Source: Actinocatenispora rupis (GTDB taxonomy: Bacteria; Actinomycetota; Actinomycetes; Mycobacteriales; Micromonosporaceae). From it: 64,000 nt of DNA. A model generated the notes under the pieces. That model made no database searches, was not told the origin of the DNA, and saw only the letters and a program-made list of their open reading frames with translations. Shown piece after piece: positions 42,426 through 50,153 of this stretch (position 1 is its first letter; each line of letters begins with the position of its first letter). The stretch lies in the NCBI RefSeq assembly GCF_016861975.1, contig NZ_BOMB01000027.1, forward strand, positions 39,210 to 103,209, given 5' to 3'. The position numbers and the translations under genes were made by a program.

Positions 42426-42725
42426 CAGCACGTACGGACTTCGTCGCTCTCAAGCGTGAGAGATCGCGATGCCCGCCGCCGCAGTCATGATCCTCCGTAG
42501 TGGAGCCATTACGCAACGTCGTCAGGCGAAATAGTTCCACCGATCGGGGGTTCACCCGCCCGTGAGATGTGCAACGCTTCGCCGAGCCGCCGCAACCTGG
42601 CCGCAAGCCGTCGCGTCTTCTGGTACGGGCACCCGCGGAGCCGGGTGCGTCCTGCCCACGGCCCGACCCCCCGGTGAGGGCCTGCCCCGCGGCACCGAGC
42701 CGCGGGAGCGCGCAACCTCGTCACG

Positions 42726-42731
42726 TACCCT
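42726..42731 (+). promoter_or_regulatory. -10 hexamer of a leaderless promoter (TACCCT)
   Basis: TACCCT ends 6 nt before GTG 42738. Confidence 0.5.
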
Positions 42732-42737
42732 GGGACG

Positions 42738-45089
42738 GTGAAATCCATGCGCGAACGTTCCCTCCTGTCCAGTGCCGCGTCATTGCTGATCTGCGGCCTG
42801 CTGGCGGGCGTTGTCGTCGCCGCTGCCGCATTTCCCGCCGTCGCCTTCACCGGGCTGACCGCCAAGGCCGGGTCCGACTCGTTCGAGAACCTGCCGGCCG
42901 ACCTGAAGATCCCGCCGTCCAACCAGATCTCGTATCTGTACGCGAAGGACGGCAAGACGCTCATCGCGCAGCTGTACGACGAGAACCGCAAGGACATCCC
43001 GATCGCGGACGTCGCGCCGATCATGCAGAACGCGATGGTCGCCGCCGAGGACACCCGCTTCTACCAGCACCACGGCGTGGACCTGAAGGGCGTACTGCGC
43101 GCGCTCGTCGCCAACGGGCAGAGCGGCCAGGTCTCCCAGGGCTCCTCGACCCTGACCATGCAGTACGTGCGGAACGTGCTCAAGAACAACCCGAACGCGA
43201 CGCAGCAGGAGCGTAACGAGGCGCTCGCCGACACCCCGGCCCGCAAGCTCAAGGAGATGCGGTACGCGGTGGCCCTGGAGAAGAAGCTCAGCAAGAAGCA
43301 GATCCTGGAGCGCTACCTCAACATCTCCTTCTTCGGCCACCACGCGTACGGGATCTACGCGGCCAGCGAGACGTACTTCTCGAAGCCGCCGAGCAAGCTG
43401 ACGCCGGGCGAGGCCGCGATGATCGCCGGCATGGTGCAGACCCCGTCGAACGACCCGACGGTCAACCCGAAGTACGCCACGTCCCGGCGCAACTACGTGC
43501 TCGGCGCCATGGCCAAGCTGCACTACATCAGCCCCGAAGAGGCGAAGAAGGAGCAGGCGAAGCCGATCACGCTGCACGTCAGCGAGGCGCCCGAGGGCTG
43601 CTCCAGCGTTCCGGACAACCACAAGGACTGGGGCTTCTTCTGCGACTACGTGCAGCAGTGGTGGTCGCAGCAGAAGGCGTTCGGGACGAACGCGAGTGAC
43701 CGGGTCAAGAACCTCAAGCAGGGCGGCTACAAGATCGTCACGTCGCTGGACCCGAAGGTCCAGAAGACCGCGATGACCGAGTCCACCAACGTGTACTCGA
43801 AGGACAACCCGCTCACGCTGCCGATCGCCGCGGTCGAGCCCGGCTCGGGGCACGTGCTGGCGCTCGCGGTCAACCGCAACTACAGCTACGACAAGAACCC
43901 GTCCGGCCAGAACAACTACCCGAACACGGTCAACCCGCTGATCACGGGCTCGGGCGACTCGGTGCACGACATCGGGTACCAGACCGGTTCGACGTACAAG
44001 ATGTTCACGATGCTGGCGGCGCTGTCCGCCGGTAAGCCGCTGGACACCGGGTTCAACGCGCCGGTGCGCTACACGACGCACTACCCGGTGGGCCAGGGCC
44101 CGGCCGGCTGCCCGAACGGCCAGGGCGGTTACTACTACTGCGTCACGAACGACAACAACAGCAGCTACATGGTCGGCTACCGGAACATGTGGACCGGCTT
44201 CGCGCACTCCGTCAACACGTACTTCGTGTGGCTGGAGGAGCAGGTCGGGCCGCAGAAGGCGGTGGCGATGGCGAGGAAGCTGGGCATCACGTTCAAGGGC
44301 GACCCCAAGCAGGGGTACGACAGCCCGAGCGGCAACGCCAGCGACGCGTACCTGGCGAACAACGCCGACCAGTGGGGCGCGTTCACCCTGGGTGTCGCCG
44401 GCACGTTCCCGCTGGAGCTGGCGAACGCGTACGCGACGCTCGGCGCGGACGGCAAGTACTGCAAGCCGCTGCCCGTACTGAAGATCGTCGACAACCAGGG
44501 CCGCAGCGTGCCGGCCGCGAAGCCGGACTGCCACCAGGCCATCGACCCGGACATCGCCCGGGCCGCCACCGACGGCGCCCGCTGCACCGTCAACGACACC
44601 CCGTACTACGGCAGCTGCAACGCGGTCGGCGGCAGCAACGGTACGGCGTCCGGCCTGGCCGGGATGCTCGGCGACCACCAGCTCGCCGGCAAGACCGGTA
44701 GCTCGGAGAACAACGCGACCGAGACGTTCGCCGGCTTCACCACACAGGTCGCGGCCGCAGGGGTCGCGGTCGACCCGGCCAACCCGCACAACTACGTCGG
44801 CGGCGGCGTCTCCGCCTCGGTCGACCTCGCCGTCGGACGGACCATGAAGGCGGCGCTCGCGGGCAAGAAGCCGATCGACTTCAAGAAGGAAAGCGAGAAG
44901 ATCGCCTACGGCGACAAGGGATACCTGCGGCAGCCGCCGGCGCAGAAGAAGCCCGACAAGAAGAAGGACGGCGGGCACCACGGCGGCGGCAACAACGGTG
45001 GCGGGACCAACGGCGGCGGCGGTGACAACGGCGGCGGCATCCCGTGGCTGCCGGGCGGCGGCACCGGCACCGGCCCCCGCCGCAACTGA
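42738..45089 (+). CDS. bifunctional penicillin-binding protein (PonA2-like)
   Basis: A 783-residue class A PBP: one membrane anchor (about 8-40), a glycosyltransferase-51 domain with catalytic Glu104 in AAEDTRFYQHHGVD, and a transpeptidase domain with Ser418-Lys421 (TGSTYKMF), Ser491-Asn493 (SVNTYF) and Lys652 (AGKTGSSEN). It polymerises and cross-links peptidoglycan outside the membrane. The C-terminus is a Gly/Asn-rich low-complexity tail (about 735-783) in place of the PASTA domain of PonA2. Position next to whiB4-like and the metallophosphoesterase matches Rv3682. GTG start with leaderless hexamer; ATG 42747 is an alternative. A terminator follows. Confidence 0.94.
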   Translation: MKSMRERSLLSSAASLLICGLLAGVVVAAAAFPAVAFTGLTAKAGSDSFENLPADLKIPPSNQISYLYAKDGKTLIAQLYDENRKDIPIADVAPIMQNAMVAAEDTRFYQHHGVDLKGVLRALVANGQSGQVSQGSSTLTMQYVRNVLKNNPNATQQERNEALADTPARKLKEMRYAVALEKKLSKKQILERYLNISFFGHHAYGIYAASETYFSKPPSKLTPGEAAMIAGMVQTPSNDPTVNPKYATSRRNYVLGAMAKLHYISPEEAKKEQAKPITLHVSEAPEGCSSVPDNHKDWGFFCDYVQQWWSQQKAFGTNASDRVKNLKQGGYKIVTSLDPKVQKTAMTESTNVYSKDNPLTLPIAAVEPGSGHVLALAVNRNYSYDKNPSGQNNYPNTVNPLITGSGDSVHDIGYQTGSTYKMFTMLAALSAGKPLDTGFNAPVRYTTHYPVGQGPAGCPNGQGGYYYCVTNDNNSSYMVGYRNMWTGFAHSVNTYFVWLEEQVGPQKAVAMARKLGITFKGDPKQGYDSPSGNASDAYLANNADQWGAFTLGVAGTFPLELANAYATLGADGKYCKPLPVLKIVDNQGRSVPAAKPDCHQAIDPDIARAATDGARCTVNDTPYYGSCNAVGGSNGTASGLAGMLGDHQLAGKTGSSENNATETFAGFTTQVAAAGVAVDPANPHNYVGGGVSASVDLAVGRTMKAALAGKKPIDFKKESEKIAYGDKGYLRQPPAQKKPDKKKDGGHHGGGNNGGGTNGGGGDNGGGIPWLPGGGTGTGPRRN

Positions 45090-45099
45090 CCCGGTACGT

Positions 45100-45136
45100 A
45101 CGACGAAGGCCCGGTGATCCGCCGGGCCTTCGTCGT
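45100..45136 (+). terminator. strong bidirectional hairpin terminator
   Basis: ACGACGAAGGCCCGG pairs perfectly with CCGGGCCTTCGTCGT around a 7-nt loop, between convergent ponA2-like and GatB/YqeY genes. Confidence 0.88.
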
Positions 45137-45149
45137 GTCCGGGTGCCGG

Positions 45150-45605
45150 TCAGCCGGCGAGCTGGCGCTTGACCTCGGCCGCGACCCGCTTGCCGTCGGC
45201 CCGGCCGGCCACCTTCGGCTGGACCTGCTTCATCACCTGGCCCATCTGCCGCGGCTCGGTGAACCCGCCCTCGGCCAGCACGCCGCGGACCAGCTCGGCC
45301 AGTTCGTCGTCGGACAGCTCCGCCGGCAGGTACCGCGCGAGTACGCCGGCCTCGGCCCGCTCCTTCGCCGCCGACTCGGTACGCCCGGCCGCGTCGAACG
45401 CCTCCGCCGCCTCCCGCCGCTTCTTCGCCTCCTTGATCAGCACGGCCACGACCTCGTCGTCGGACAGCTCGCGAGGCGCGTCACCGGAGACCTCCGCGTT
45501 ACGTACCGCGGTCATGGTCATCCGGAGGGTGTCGCGGGTCAGCTCATCGCGAGCCTTCATCGCCTCGGTCATGTCGGCGCGCAGCCGTTCGCTGAGAGAA
45601 CTCAT
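45150..45605 (-). CDS. GatB/YqeY domain protein
   Basis: A 151-residue protein with the YqeY layout: SLSERLRADMTEAMKARD, LSDDEVVAVLIKEAKKRREA and the C-terminal helical GatB-like part ending KVAGRADGKRVAAEVKRQL. The domain resembles the tRNA-binding tail of the GatB amidotransferase subunit. Its role is unsettled; a link to tRNA-dependent amidation or to stress tolerance is proposed for relatives. Start is ATG 45605. It diverges from the metallophosphoesterase gene. Confidence 0.9.
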   Translation of the reverse strand: MSSLSERLRADMTEAMKARDELTRDTLRMTMTAVRNAEVSGDAPRELSDDEVVAVLIKEAKKRREAAEAFDAAGRTESAAKERAEAGVLARYLPAELSDDELAELVRGVLAEGGFTEPRQMGQVMKQVQPKVAGRADGKRVAAEVKRQLAG

Positions 45606-45668
45606 GCCGACAATGATCGCCCCGTACCGGCGCGGGCGCCTCGGAGATTGCGCGGTGGCGGACGAAAC

Positions 45669-45674
45669 TACGCT
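45669..45674 (+). promoter_or_regulatory. -10 hexamer of a leaderless promoter (TACGCT)
   Basis: TACGCT ends 6 nt before ATG 45681. Confidence 0.5.
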
Positions 45675-45680
45675 GTGCCC

Positions 45681-46568
45681 ATGCGGACCCGTACAGCCCT
45701 GACCCTCGGCATGCTCGGCGTCGGCGCGGCCACCCTCGCGTACGCCGGCCTCATCGAGCGCAACCGCTTCACCCTGCGCCGGTACGACGTGCCCGTGCTG
45801 GCACCCGACACCGAGCCGCTGCGCGTCCTGCAGATCTCCGACCTGCACATGATGCCGGACCAGCGGCGCAAACAGGACTGGGTGGCCGGGCTGTCCGCGC
45901 TCGACCCCGATCTGGTCCTGCTCACCGGCGACAACATGGCACACCCTGGCTCCCTCCCCGGCGTCGTACGGGCGCTCCAGCCGCTGCTGTCCACCGCGCC
46001 CGGCGCGTTCGTGTTCGGCTCCAACGACTACCAGGGCCCGGTCCTCAAGAACCCCTTCACCTACTTCAACCCCAACCGCGTTTACCGGCAAGGCGTGCAC
46101 CTGCCCGTCGAAGACCTTCGGGACGTACTCGCCGCCGCCGGCTGGGTCGACCTCAACAACGCCCGTACCGCGATCAAGGCCGGCGGCCGCACCGTCGAAC
46201 TCGTCGGCGTCGACGACCCCCACATCGAACGCGACGACTACGCCGCCGTCGCCGGAGCCGTCGACGGCGCCGCCGACGTGCACGTCGCGCTCACCCACTC
46301 GCCCGAACCGCACGTCCTCGACCCCATGGCCGACGACGGCTTCGACCTCCTCGTCGCCGGCCACACCCACGGCGGCCAGGTCTGCCTCCCGTACGTCGGG
46401 GCCCTCGTCACCAACTGCGGCCTCGACCGCCGCCGCGCCTCCGGCCTCCACCGGTACGGCCCCAGCTGGCTGCACGTCTCCGCCGGACTCGGCACCAGCC
46501 CGTACGCCCCCGTCCGGTTCGCCTGCCCGCCCGAAGCGACCCTCCTCACGCTCGTACCGCGGTCCTGA
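45681..46568 (+). CDS. YkuE-like membrane-associated metallophosphoesterase
   Basis: A 295-residue calcineurin-like phosphoesterase with one N-terminal hydrophobic segment (about 5-24) and the metal blocks QISDLHM, LLTGDNMAHP, FGSNDYQG, LTHSPEPH and VAGHTHGGQVCLPY. The VAGHTHGGQ motif and N-terminal anchor fit the YkuE/YaeI lipid-A-disaccharide-phosphatase-like group, so a phospholipid or lipid-phosphate substrate at the membrane is possible. It is the Rv3683 counterpart by position. Confidence 0.88.
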   Translation: MRTRTALTLGMLGVGAATLAYAGLIERNRFTLRRYDVPVLAPDTEPLRVLQISDLHMMPDQRRKQDWVAGLSALDPDLVLLTGDNMAHPGSLPGVVRALQPLLSTAPGAFVFGSNDYQGPVLKNPFTYFNPNRVYRQGVHLPVEDLRDVLAAAGWVDLNNARTAIKAGGRTVELVGVDDPHIERDDYAAVAGAVDGAADVHVALTHSPEPHVLDPMADDGFDLLVAGHTHGGQVCLPYVGALVTNCGLDRRRASGLHRYGPSWLHVSAGLGTSPYAPVRFACPPEATLLTLVPRS

Positions 46569-46620
46569 CCCCGCCGTCGCGTACCACCCGGCCGGTCCGC
46601 TACTATTGCCGAGCACACCT

Positions 46621-46694
46621 CGGGGTGTGGCGCAGCTTGGCAGCGCGCTTCGTTCGGGACGAAGAGGCCGTGGGTTCAAATCCCGCCACCCCGA
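46621..46694 (+). tRNA. tRNA-Pro (anticodon CGG)
   Basis: The cloverleaf closes: acceptor CGGGGTG with CACCCCG, anticodon stem CTTCG/CGAAG with loop TTCGGGA, T loop GGTTCAAATC. The anticodon CGG reads CCG. CCA is not encoded. Tyrosine-integrase elements such as pSAM2 use tRNA-Pro genes as attachment sites, and an integrase stub lies 90 bp downstream. Confidence 0.95.
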
Positions 46695-46711
46695 CGCATG
46701 GTTGAGGCAGT

Positions 46712-46749
46712 TCAGAGGCCCTGTCGGAGCAATCCGACAGGGCCTCTGA
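46712..46749. terminator. 17-bp perfect hairpin with GCAA tetraloop
   Basis: TCAGAGGCCCTGTCGGA pairs perfectly with TCCGACAGGGCCTCTGA around GCAA, a GNRA loop. It follows the tRNA and faces the integrase remnant. It lacks a T-tract, as many actinobacterial terminators do. Confidence 0.85.
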
Positions 46750-46755
46750 GTGTCT

Positions 46756-46777
46756 GTACAGCAGTGAAGTACAGCAG
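46756..46777. repeat. direct repeat GTACAGCAG x2
   Basis: GTACAGCAG at 46756-46764 and 46769-46777 separated by TGAA, immediately after the integrase remnant. Short direct repeats in this position can be integrase arm sites or recombination relics. Confidence 0.4.
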
Positions 46778-46783
46778 CGGGAT

Positions 46784-46978
46784 CTAGCCCGCCTTCCGGC
46801 CGTCGCCGGCGGCTTCCAGGCTGTCTCCGAGCCGCTTGAGCGCCGAGCGGGTCTTCGTGGACGACACCTGGGAGTAGACCTCCATCGTCACCGCGAAGTC
46901 CGCGTGCCGGAGGATCTGCATCACCGCCCGCGGGCGTACGTCAAGATCCACGAGCAGCGCCGCATGTCCTGTCGCCAC
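46784..46978 (-). pseudogene. C-terminal remnant of a tyrosine site-specific integrase
   Basis: Only about 64 codons remain. GHAALLVDLDVRPRAVMQIL corresponds to the region after the conserved LRH(T)AA box, and RHADFAVTMEVYSQV carries the second His/Arg and the nucleophile Tyr of phage-type integrases. The catalytic Arg I, the core and the N-terminal DNA-binding domain are absent, and the residue before the first His is Gly instead of Arg. It cannot be active. Its place beside tRNA-Pro marks the deleted end of an integrated element. Confidence 0.85.
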
Positions 46979-47033
46979 CCAGCCCTGGTGCCCTACAGCC
47001 CTTGGGTTGGCGCCAAACGGAGCCGAGCGCCGC

Positions 47034-47062
47034 GGCCCCGCCGGAATGTAGCCGGCGGGGCC
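47034..47062 (-). terminator. hairpin terminator after the SDR gene
   Basis: GGCCCCGCCGG pairs perfectly with CCGGCGGGGCC around AATGTAG, 12 bp past the SDR stop codon. Confidence 0.75.
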
Positions 47063-47074
47063 GTGGGGCGCGGG

Positions 47075-47857
47075 TCAGGCGCCGAGCGACTTCGGGCCGA
47101 GGTAGCTGCCGCCGGTCGCGTCGATGGTGTTGGCGGTGATCCACCCCGCGTCCTCGGAGGCGAGGAACGCCACGACGGAGGCGATGTCCGCCGGCATCCC
47201 GACCCGTTCGATGGCCTGGCTGGCGGCCATCATCGCCTGCGCCTCCGGCCGGTCGAACACGAACGCGGTCCGCTCGGTACGCGTCGGCCCAGGGTTGACG
47301 GTGTTGACGGTGATGCCGCGCGGACCGACCTCGTTCGCCAGGTTGCGGCTGAGCGTGGTGACCGCCGCCTTGCTCATCGCGTACACCAGCTCGCCGGGGA
47401 GCGCGATGCGGGTGACCGCCGAGCCGATGTTGACGATGCGGCCGCCGGCGCCCATGAGCGGCAGCAACCGCCGGATCAGGAAGTACGGCGCGCGGACGTT
47501 GACCGCGAACAGCCGGTCGAAGCCCGCCACCGACTCGCCCTCGGGACCGGTGTCGCCCAGCGCCGCGTTGTTCACCAGGATGTCGAGCCGCGCCTCCCCC
47601 GTGTACTCGCGCAGTCCGGTCTCCAGCGCCGTGGCCAGCGTCTCGACGTCACCGTCGACGCCGAGCGCGGCGCGGATCGCGAACGCCCGGCCGCCGGCCG
47701 CCTCGATCGCGGCGACGGTCTCCTTCGCGGCTGAGTCGTCGCTGCCGTAGTGCACCGCGACGAGTGCGCCTTCGGCGGCGAGCCGCTCGGCGATGCCGCG
47801 GCCGATGCCGCGCGAGCCGCCGGTGACCAGTGCGGTGCGGTTGGTCAGTCGTGCCAT
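47075..47857 (-). CDS. short-chain dehydrogenase/reductase
   Basis: A 260-residue classical SDR: cofactor loop TGGSRGIGRG, NNAALGD, catalytic Ser in NIGSAVTRI and YAMSK with Tyr and Lys. The C-terminal DATGG segment is typical of the FabG-like group. It oxidises or reduces an unknown alcohol/ketone. A GAGAGGAC ribosome site precedes ATG 47857. It diverges from a TetR gene across a 98-bp region with two operator-like palindromes, so it is probably the repressor's target. Confidence 0.92.
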   Translation of the reverse strand: MARLTNRTALVTGGSRGIGRGIAERLAAEGALVAVHYGSDDSAAKETVAAIEAAGGRAFAIRAALGVDGDVETLATALETGLREYTGEARLDILVNNAALGDTGPEGESVAGFDRLFAVNVRAPYFLIRRLLPLMGAGGRIVNIGSAVTRIALPGELVYAMSKAAVTTLSRNLANEVGPRGITVNTVNPGPTRTERTAFVFDRPEAQAMMAASQAIERVGMPADIASVVAFLASEDAGWITANTIDATGGSYLGPKSLGA

Positions 47858-47875
47858 GATGCCCGTCCTCTCGGA

Positions 47876-47917
47876 AACTGTTTATGTCCTAAGCAGTTCT
47901 GTTTATGTTATACACAG
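47876..47917. promoter_or_regulatory. paired operator-like palindromes between SDR and TetR genes
   Basis: AACTGTTTATGTCCTAAGCAGTT spans 47876-47898 as a dyad (AACTG/CAGTT); CTGTTTATGTTATACACAG (47899-47917) is a second dyad around TGT-TA-TGT-TA-ACA. Both contain CTGTTTATGT. The area is sharply AT-rich and includes TTATAC as a -10 for the TetR gene. Autoregulation by the TetR protein is the simplest reading. Confidence 0.65.
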
Positions 47918-47955
47918 TTCCAGGCCGGACTGTCAACCGAACCGAGGACACCGCG

Positions 47956-48687
47956 ATGACCAGCGAGAACGGCGGGCTCGCCAGCCGCATGGACCTGCTC
48001 TGGGGGCGCCGCGCCCAACCCCGCCGCGGCCCCAAGCCCACCCTCAGTCCGGAACGCGTCGCGCGCGCGGCCGTCGGCGTCGCCGACACCGAGGGGCTCA
48101 CCGCGGTCTCCATGCAGCGCGTCGCGGCCGAGTTCGACGTGACCGCGATGGCGCTCTACCGGCACGTACCGGGGCGGGCGGATCTGCTGGACCTGATGAC
48201 GGACCTGGCGCTCGGCGAGGCACCCGCGCTCGACACGTCCGGCGGCTGGCGGCCCGCGCTCACCGACTGGACCCACCACGTGTACGAGGTGTTCCGGCGG
48301 CACCCGTGGATCGTCGAGACCACCACCCGGGTACGGCCGACCGGACCGTACGAGCTGACGTGGATGGAGCGGCCGGTCGCCGCGCTGGCCGGCACCGGCC
48401 TCACCGGACCCGAGCAGGTCGACGCGGCCGTACTGCTGCTCAGCCACGTACGCAGCCAGATCCAGTACGCGCCGGTCGACGCGGCGTCCCGTACGCCGGA
48501 GGTGGCCGACGGGCTCGCCGCCGTCCTGCGCGAGCATGCCGACGAGTACCCCGGGCTGGTTCGTGCGGCGGGGGACGGCGCGTTCGGGCCGGACGACGAC
48601 GGCGGCTTCGAGTTCGGCCTGCGCTGCGTACTGGACGGGATCGCGGCGATCGTCGCCGGTCGTACCGGGGGTGGCGGGGACGGGTGA
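47956..48687 (+). CDS. TetR-family transcriptional regulator
   Basis: A 243-residue TetR-type repressor. The HTH is at about 35-80 (AVSMQRVAAEFDVTAMALYRHVPGRADLL) after the LWGRR...RRGPKPTLS start typical of TetR proteins with a TetR_C-type ligand domain. ATG 47956 has a GAGG ribosome site; an ATG 51 nt upstream is in frame but lies in the operator. It probably represses itself and the divergent SDR gene until a ligand binds. Its TGA overlaps an ATG at 48687 of the next frame. Confidence 0.9.
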   Translation: MTSENGGLASRMDLLWGRRAQPRRGPKPTLSPERVARAAVGVADTEGLTAVSMQRVAAEFDVTAMALYRHVPGRADLLDLMTDLALGEAPALDTSGGWRPALTDWTHHVYEVFRRHPWIVETTTRVRPTGPYELTWMERPVAALAGTGLTGPEQVDAAVLLLSHVRSQIQYAPVDAASRTPEVADGLAAVLREHADEYPGLVRAAGDGAFGPDDDGGFEFGLRCVLDGIAAIVAGRTGGGGDG

Positions 48688-48722
48688 TGCTGGGGCGGAC
48701 TGGTTCGCTTCCGGGAGGTTCG

Positions 48723-49181
48723 ATGTCGGTGGGTGTGCGGTTCCGGGCCGACGAGGCGCGGCGCGGAAGTGCCTGGGCTGCCGCCCTGCTCACGCTGGCC
48801 GGGTTCACCCAGGTCGCGGCCGGCATCCTGGAGGGGATGCTGTCCGACAGCGTCGCCCTGACCGGCATGTACCTGGTGGCCGCGGTGCTGTTCTTCGGCA
48901 GTGCCTGGCAGTCGTGGCACGTGGTGCACCACGGCTACACGGAGCCGACCCCGGCGGGGCTGGTGGTCCGGCGGGGTGGCGCGGCCCGGCTCGTACCGTG
49001 GCGGGAGATCACCGAACTGCGGCCGCAGCAACGCGGCCGGTACCTGCGGGTGCGGTTGCGGCGGACCAGCGGGCGGGACATGTGGCTGGTGGCGCCGCTG
49101 ACCCGGGCGAGCCGGCCGAGTCCCCGGTTCGGCGACGAGCTGCGGACGTTGCATGCCTGGTGGCGCGCGCCGCGGCCGTGA
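48723..49181 (+). CDS. small membrane protein with PH-like domain
   Basis: A 152-residue protein: two membrane helices (about 12-60: WAAALLTLAGFTQVAAGIL and GMYLVAAVLFFGSAW) followed by a bacterial PH-like domain (VVRRGGAARLVPWREITELR). Such proteins are common in Actinobacteria without known function. ATG 48723 is preferred because GGGAGG precedes it; ATG 48687, which overlaps the TetR stop, would add 12 residues. Confidence 0.75.
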   Translation: MSVGVRFRADEARRGSAWAAALLTLAGFTQVAAGILEGMLSDSVALTGMYLVAAVLFFGSAWQSWHVVHHGYTEPTPAGLVVRRGGAARLVPWREITELRPQQRGRYLRVRLRRTSGRDMWLVAPLTRASRPSPRFGDELRTLHAWWRAPRP

Positions 49182-49375
49182 CCGCCGCATCGACCGCGAT
49201 CATGCCGCGCGGAACCGGTGGCAGCACACAGGATCCATCCAATGAGTGATCTTGTGGGTACTGGTCGTGACCTTCGCCGAGCGGCTGCGTTGACCCCTGT
49301 AGCACCCAGCAAGTTGCGGCGGGGGAATGGCGCGAATCTCGTGGCTCTCCCCGCATGACCGAGCAGGGAGGAACG

Positions 49376-49543
49376 ATGTTGGACCGGATCCGCCGTCGAC
49401 TGCTTGTCTGGCCGTACCGCGGCGCGGACGCCGCGCCGGTGGCCGACCCGTACGAGTCCGCGCAGCGCCTCGCCCAGCAGCACCGCGCCATCCGTCGTAC
49501 CCTCGCCGACCTGCGCGCCGAGAGCGTGACGGGCACGCACTGA
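49376..49543 (+). CDS. small hypothetical protein
   Basis: A 55-residue basic protein starting MLDRIRRRLLVWPYRGAD and ending with a helical part (QRLAQQHRAIRRTLADLRAE). A good AGGGAGGA ribosome site precedes ATG 49376 and a strong terminator follows its stop, which supports it as a real gene. No family is recognised. Confidence 0.6.
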   Translation: MLDRIRRRLLVWPYRGADAAPVADPYESAQRLAQQHRAIRRTLADLRAESVTGTH

Positions 49544-49562
49544 CGACCCCTCGACCAGACGA

Positions 49563-49598
49563 GAATGCCGCGGCGCCCCTCCGGGTGCCGCGGCATTC
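49563..49598 (+). terminator. hairpin terminator
   Basis: GAATGCCGCGGC pairs perfectly with GCCGCGGCATTC around a 12-nt loop, 20 bp after the small gene's stop. Confidence 0.8.
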
Positions 49599-49648
49599 GT
49601 GGTTCCGCTTGCGGTTCCGCGGGGCCGCGCCGTACCCGCGGCCCCGGA

Positions 49649-49966
49649 TCAACGACGGACGAGCAGGCCGGCGGCGCTGACGAGTACGCAGCGCTCCACC
49701 CGGTGCCGACGGTTGCGGTCCAGCTCCCACCCCGTCAGGTACAGCCAGCCCGCGGCGGCCGTGGACCGGCCCCGGCTGGCGTCCACACTGGACGGTTCGA
49801 CCTTGGTGACCTGCAACAGGATCGAGTCGTGGGCGAACTGCGGGGACGCCCGACCGGTCAGGTGGACGATCTCGCCGACGTCGGGCACCTGTCCGGCCGG
49901 TAGTGGCTCGTAGCGGGGAAGTGGATGGGACAACAGAGTGTGCGCGGCAGTACTCACCTGCGTCAT
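49649..49966 (-). CDS. hypothetical protein
   Basis: A 105-residue protein without signal or membrane segment. Residues 20-105 show alternating strands (VGEIVHLTGR, SILLQVTKVEP, GWLYLTGWELD, RVERCVLVSAAGLLV) suggesting a small beta-barrel. The ATG 49966 start is uncertain; the frame is open upstream. It diverges from the GAF-GGDEF gene. One variant of the iterated palindrome lies inside at 49781. No family recognised. Confidence 0.55.
   Translation of the reverse strand: MTQVSTAAHTLLSHPLPRYEPLPAGQVPDVGEIVHLTGRASPQFAHDSILLQVTKVEPSSVDASRGRSTAAAGWLYLTGWELDRNRRHRVERCVLVSAAGLLVRR
49781..49793. repeat. iterated palindrome, variant GTCCACACTGGAC
   Basis: Inside the hypothetical gene; on its coding strand it reads G TCC AGT GTG GAC with rare AGT. 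Confidence 0.45.
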
Positions 49967-50153
49967 CTTGCCGTGCCGCGGGCACCGGCGGGGACCAGCC
50001 GCCCCCCGAACGAGTGTGTCCACCACCACTACGCTCCGACAACGGGACGGCGCTCGATCGAGGGGATCAACCCGGCGACCGGCCACCGTTCTGATGACGG
50101 TACGTAGACTTGAGGAAGACGGGGAGTACGACCGGAAGGCTTGGCCGCGGGAC

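Larger units (their letters stand above)
42317..42737. other. 421-bp divergent intergenic region whiB / ponA2
   Basis: No gene is seen. It contains the whiB promoter candidate, a small dyad AGACTAAGTAGTCC (42396-42409), and GC stems such as CACCCGCGGAGCCGGGTG near 42630. The region from 42410 to 42560 is less GC-rich than average, consistent with promoters. The ponA2 -10 hexamer lies at the far end. Confidence 0.5.

Noticed and set aside
46784..46978. Functional integrase or complete mobile island
   Set aside because: Only the C-terminal stub remains; the Arg I box, core and DNA-binding domain are missing and no excision or transfer genes follow.
50094..50153. Upstream ATG start for the GAF-GGDEF gene
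   Set aside because: It has no ribosome site and a -10-like TAGACT lies downstream of it, so GTG 50154 is preferred, though ATG 50094 cannot be ruled out.
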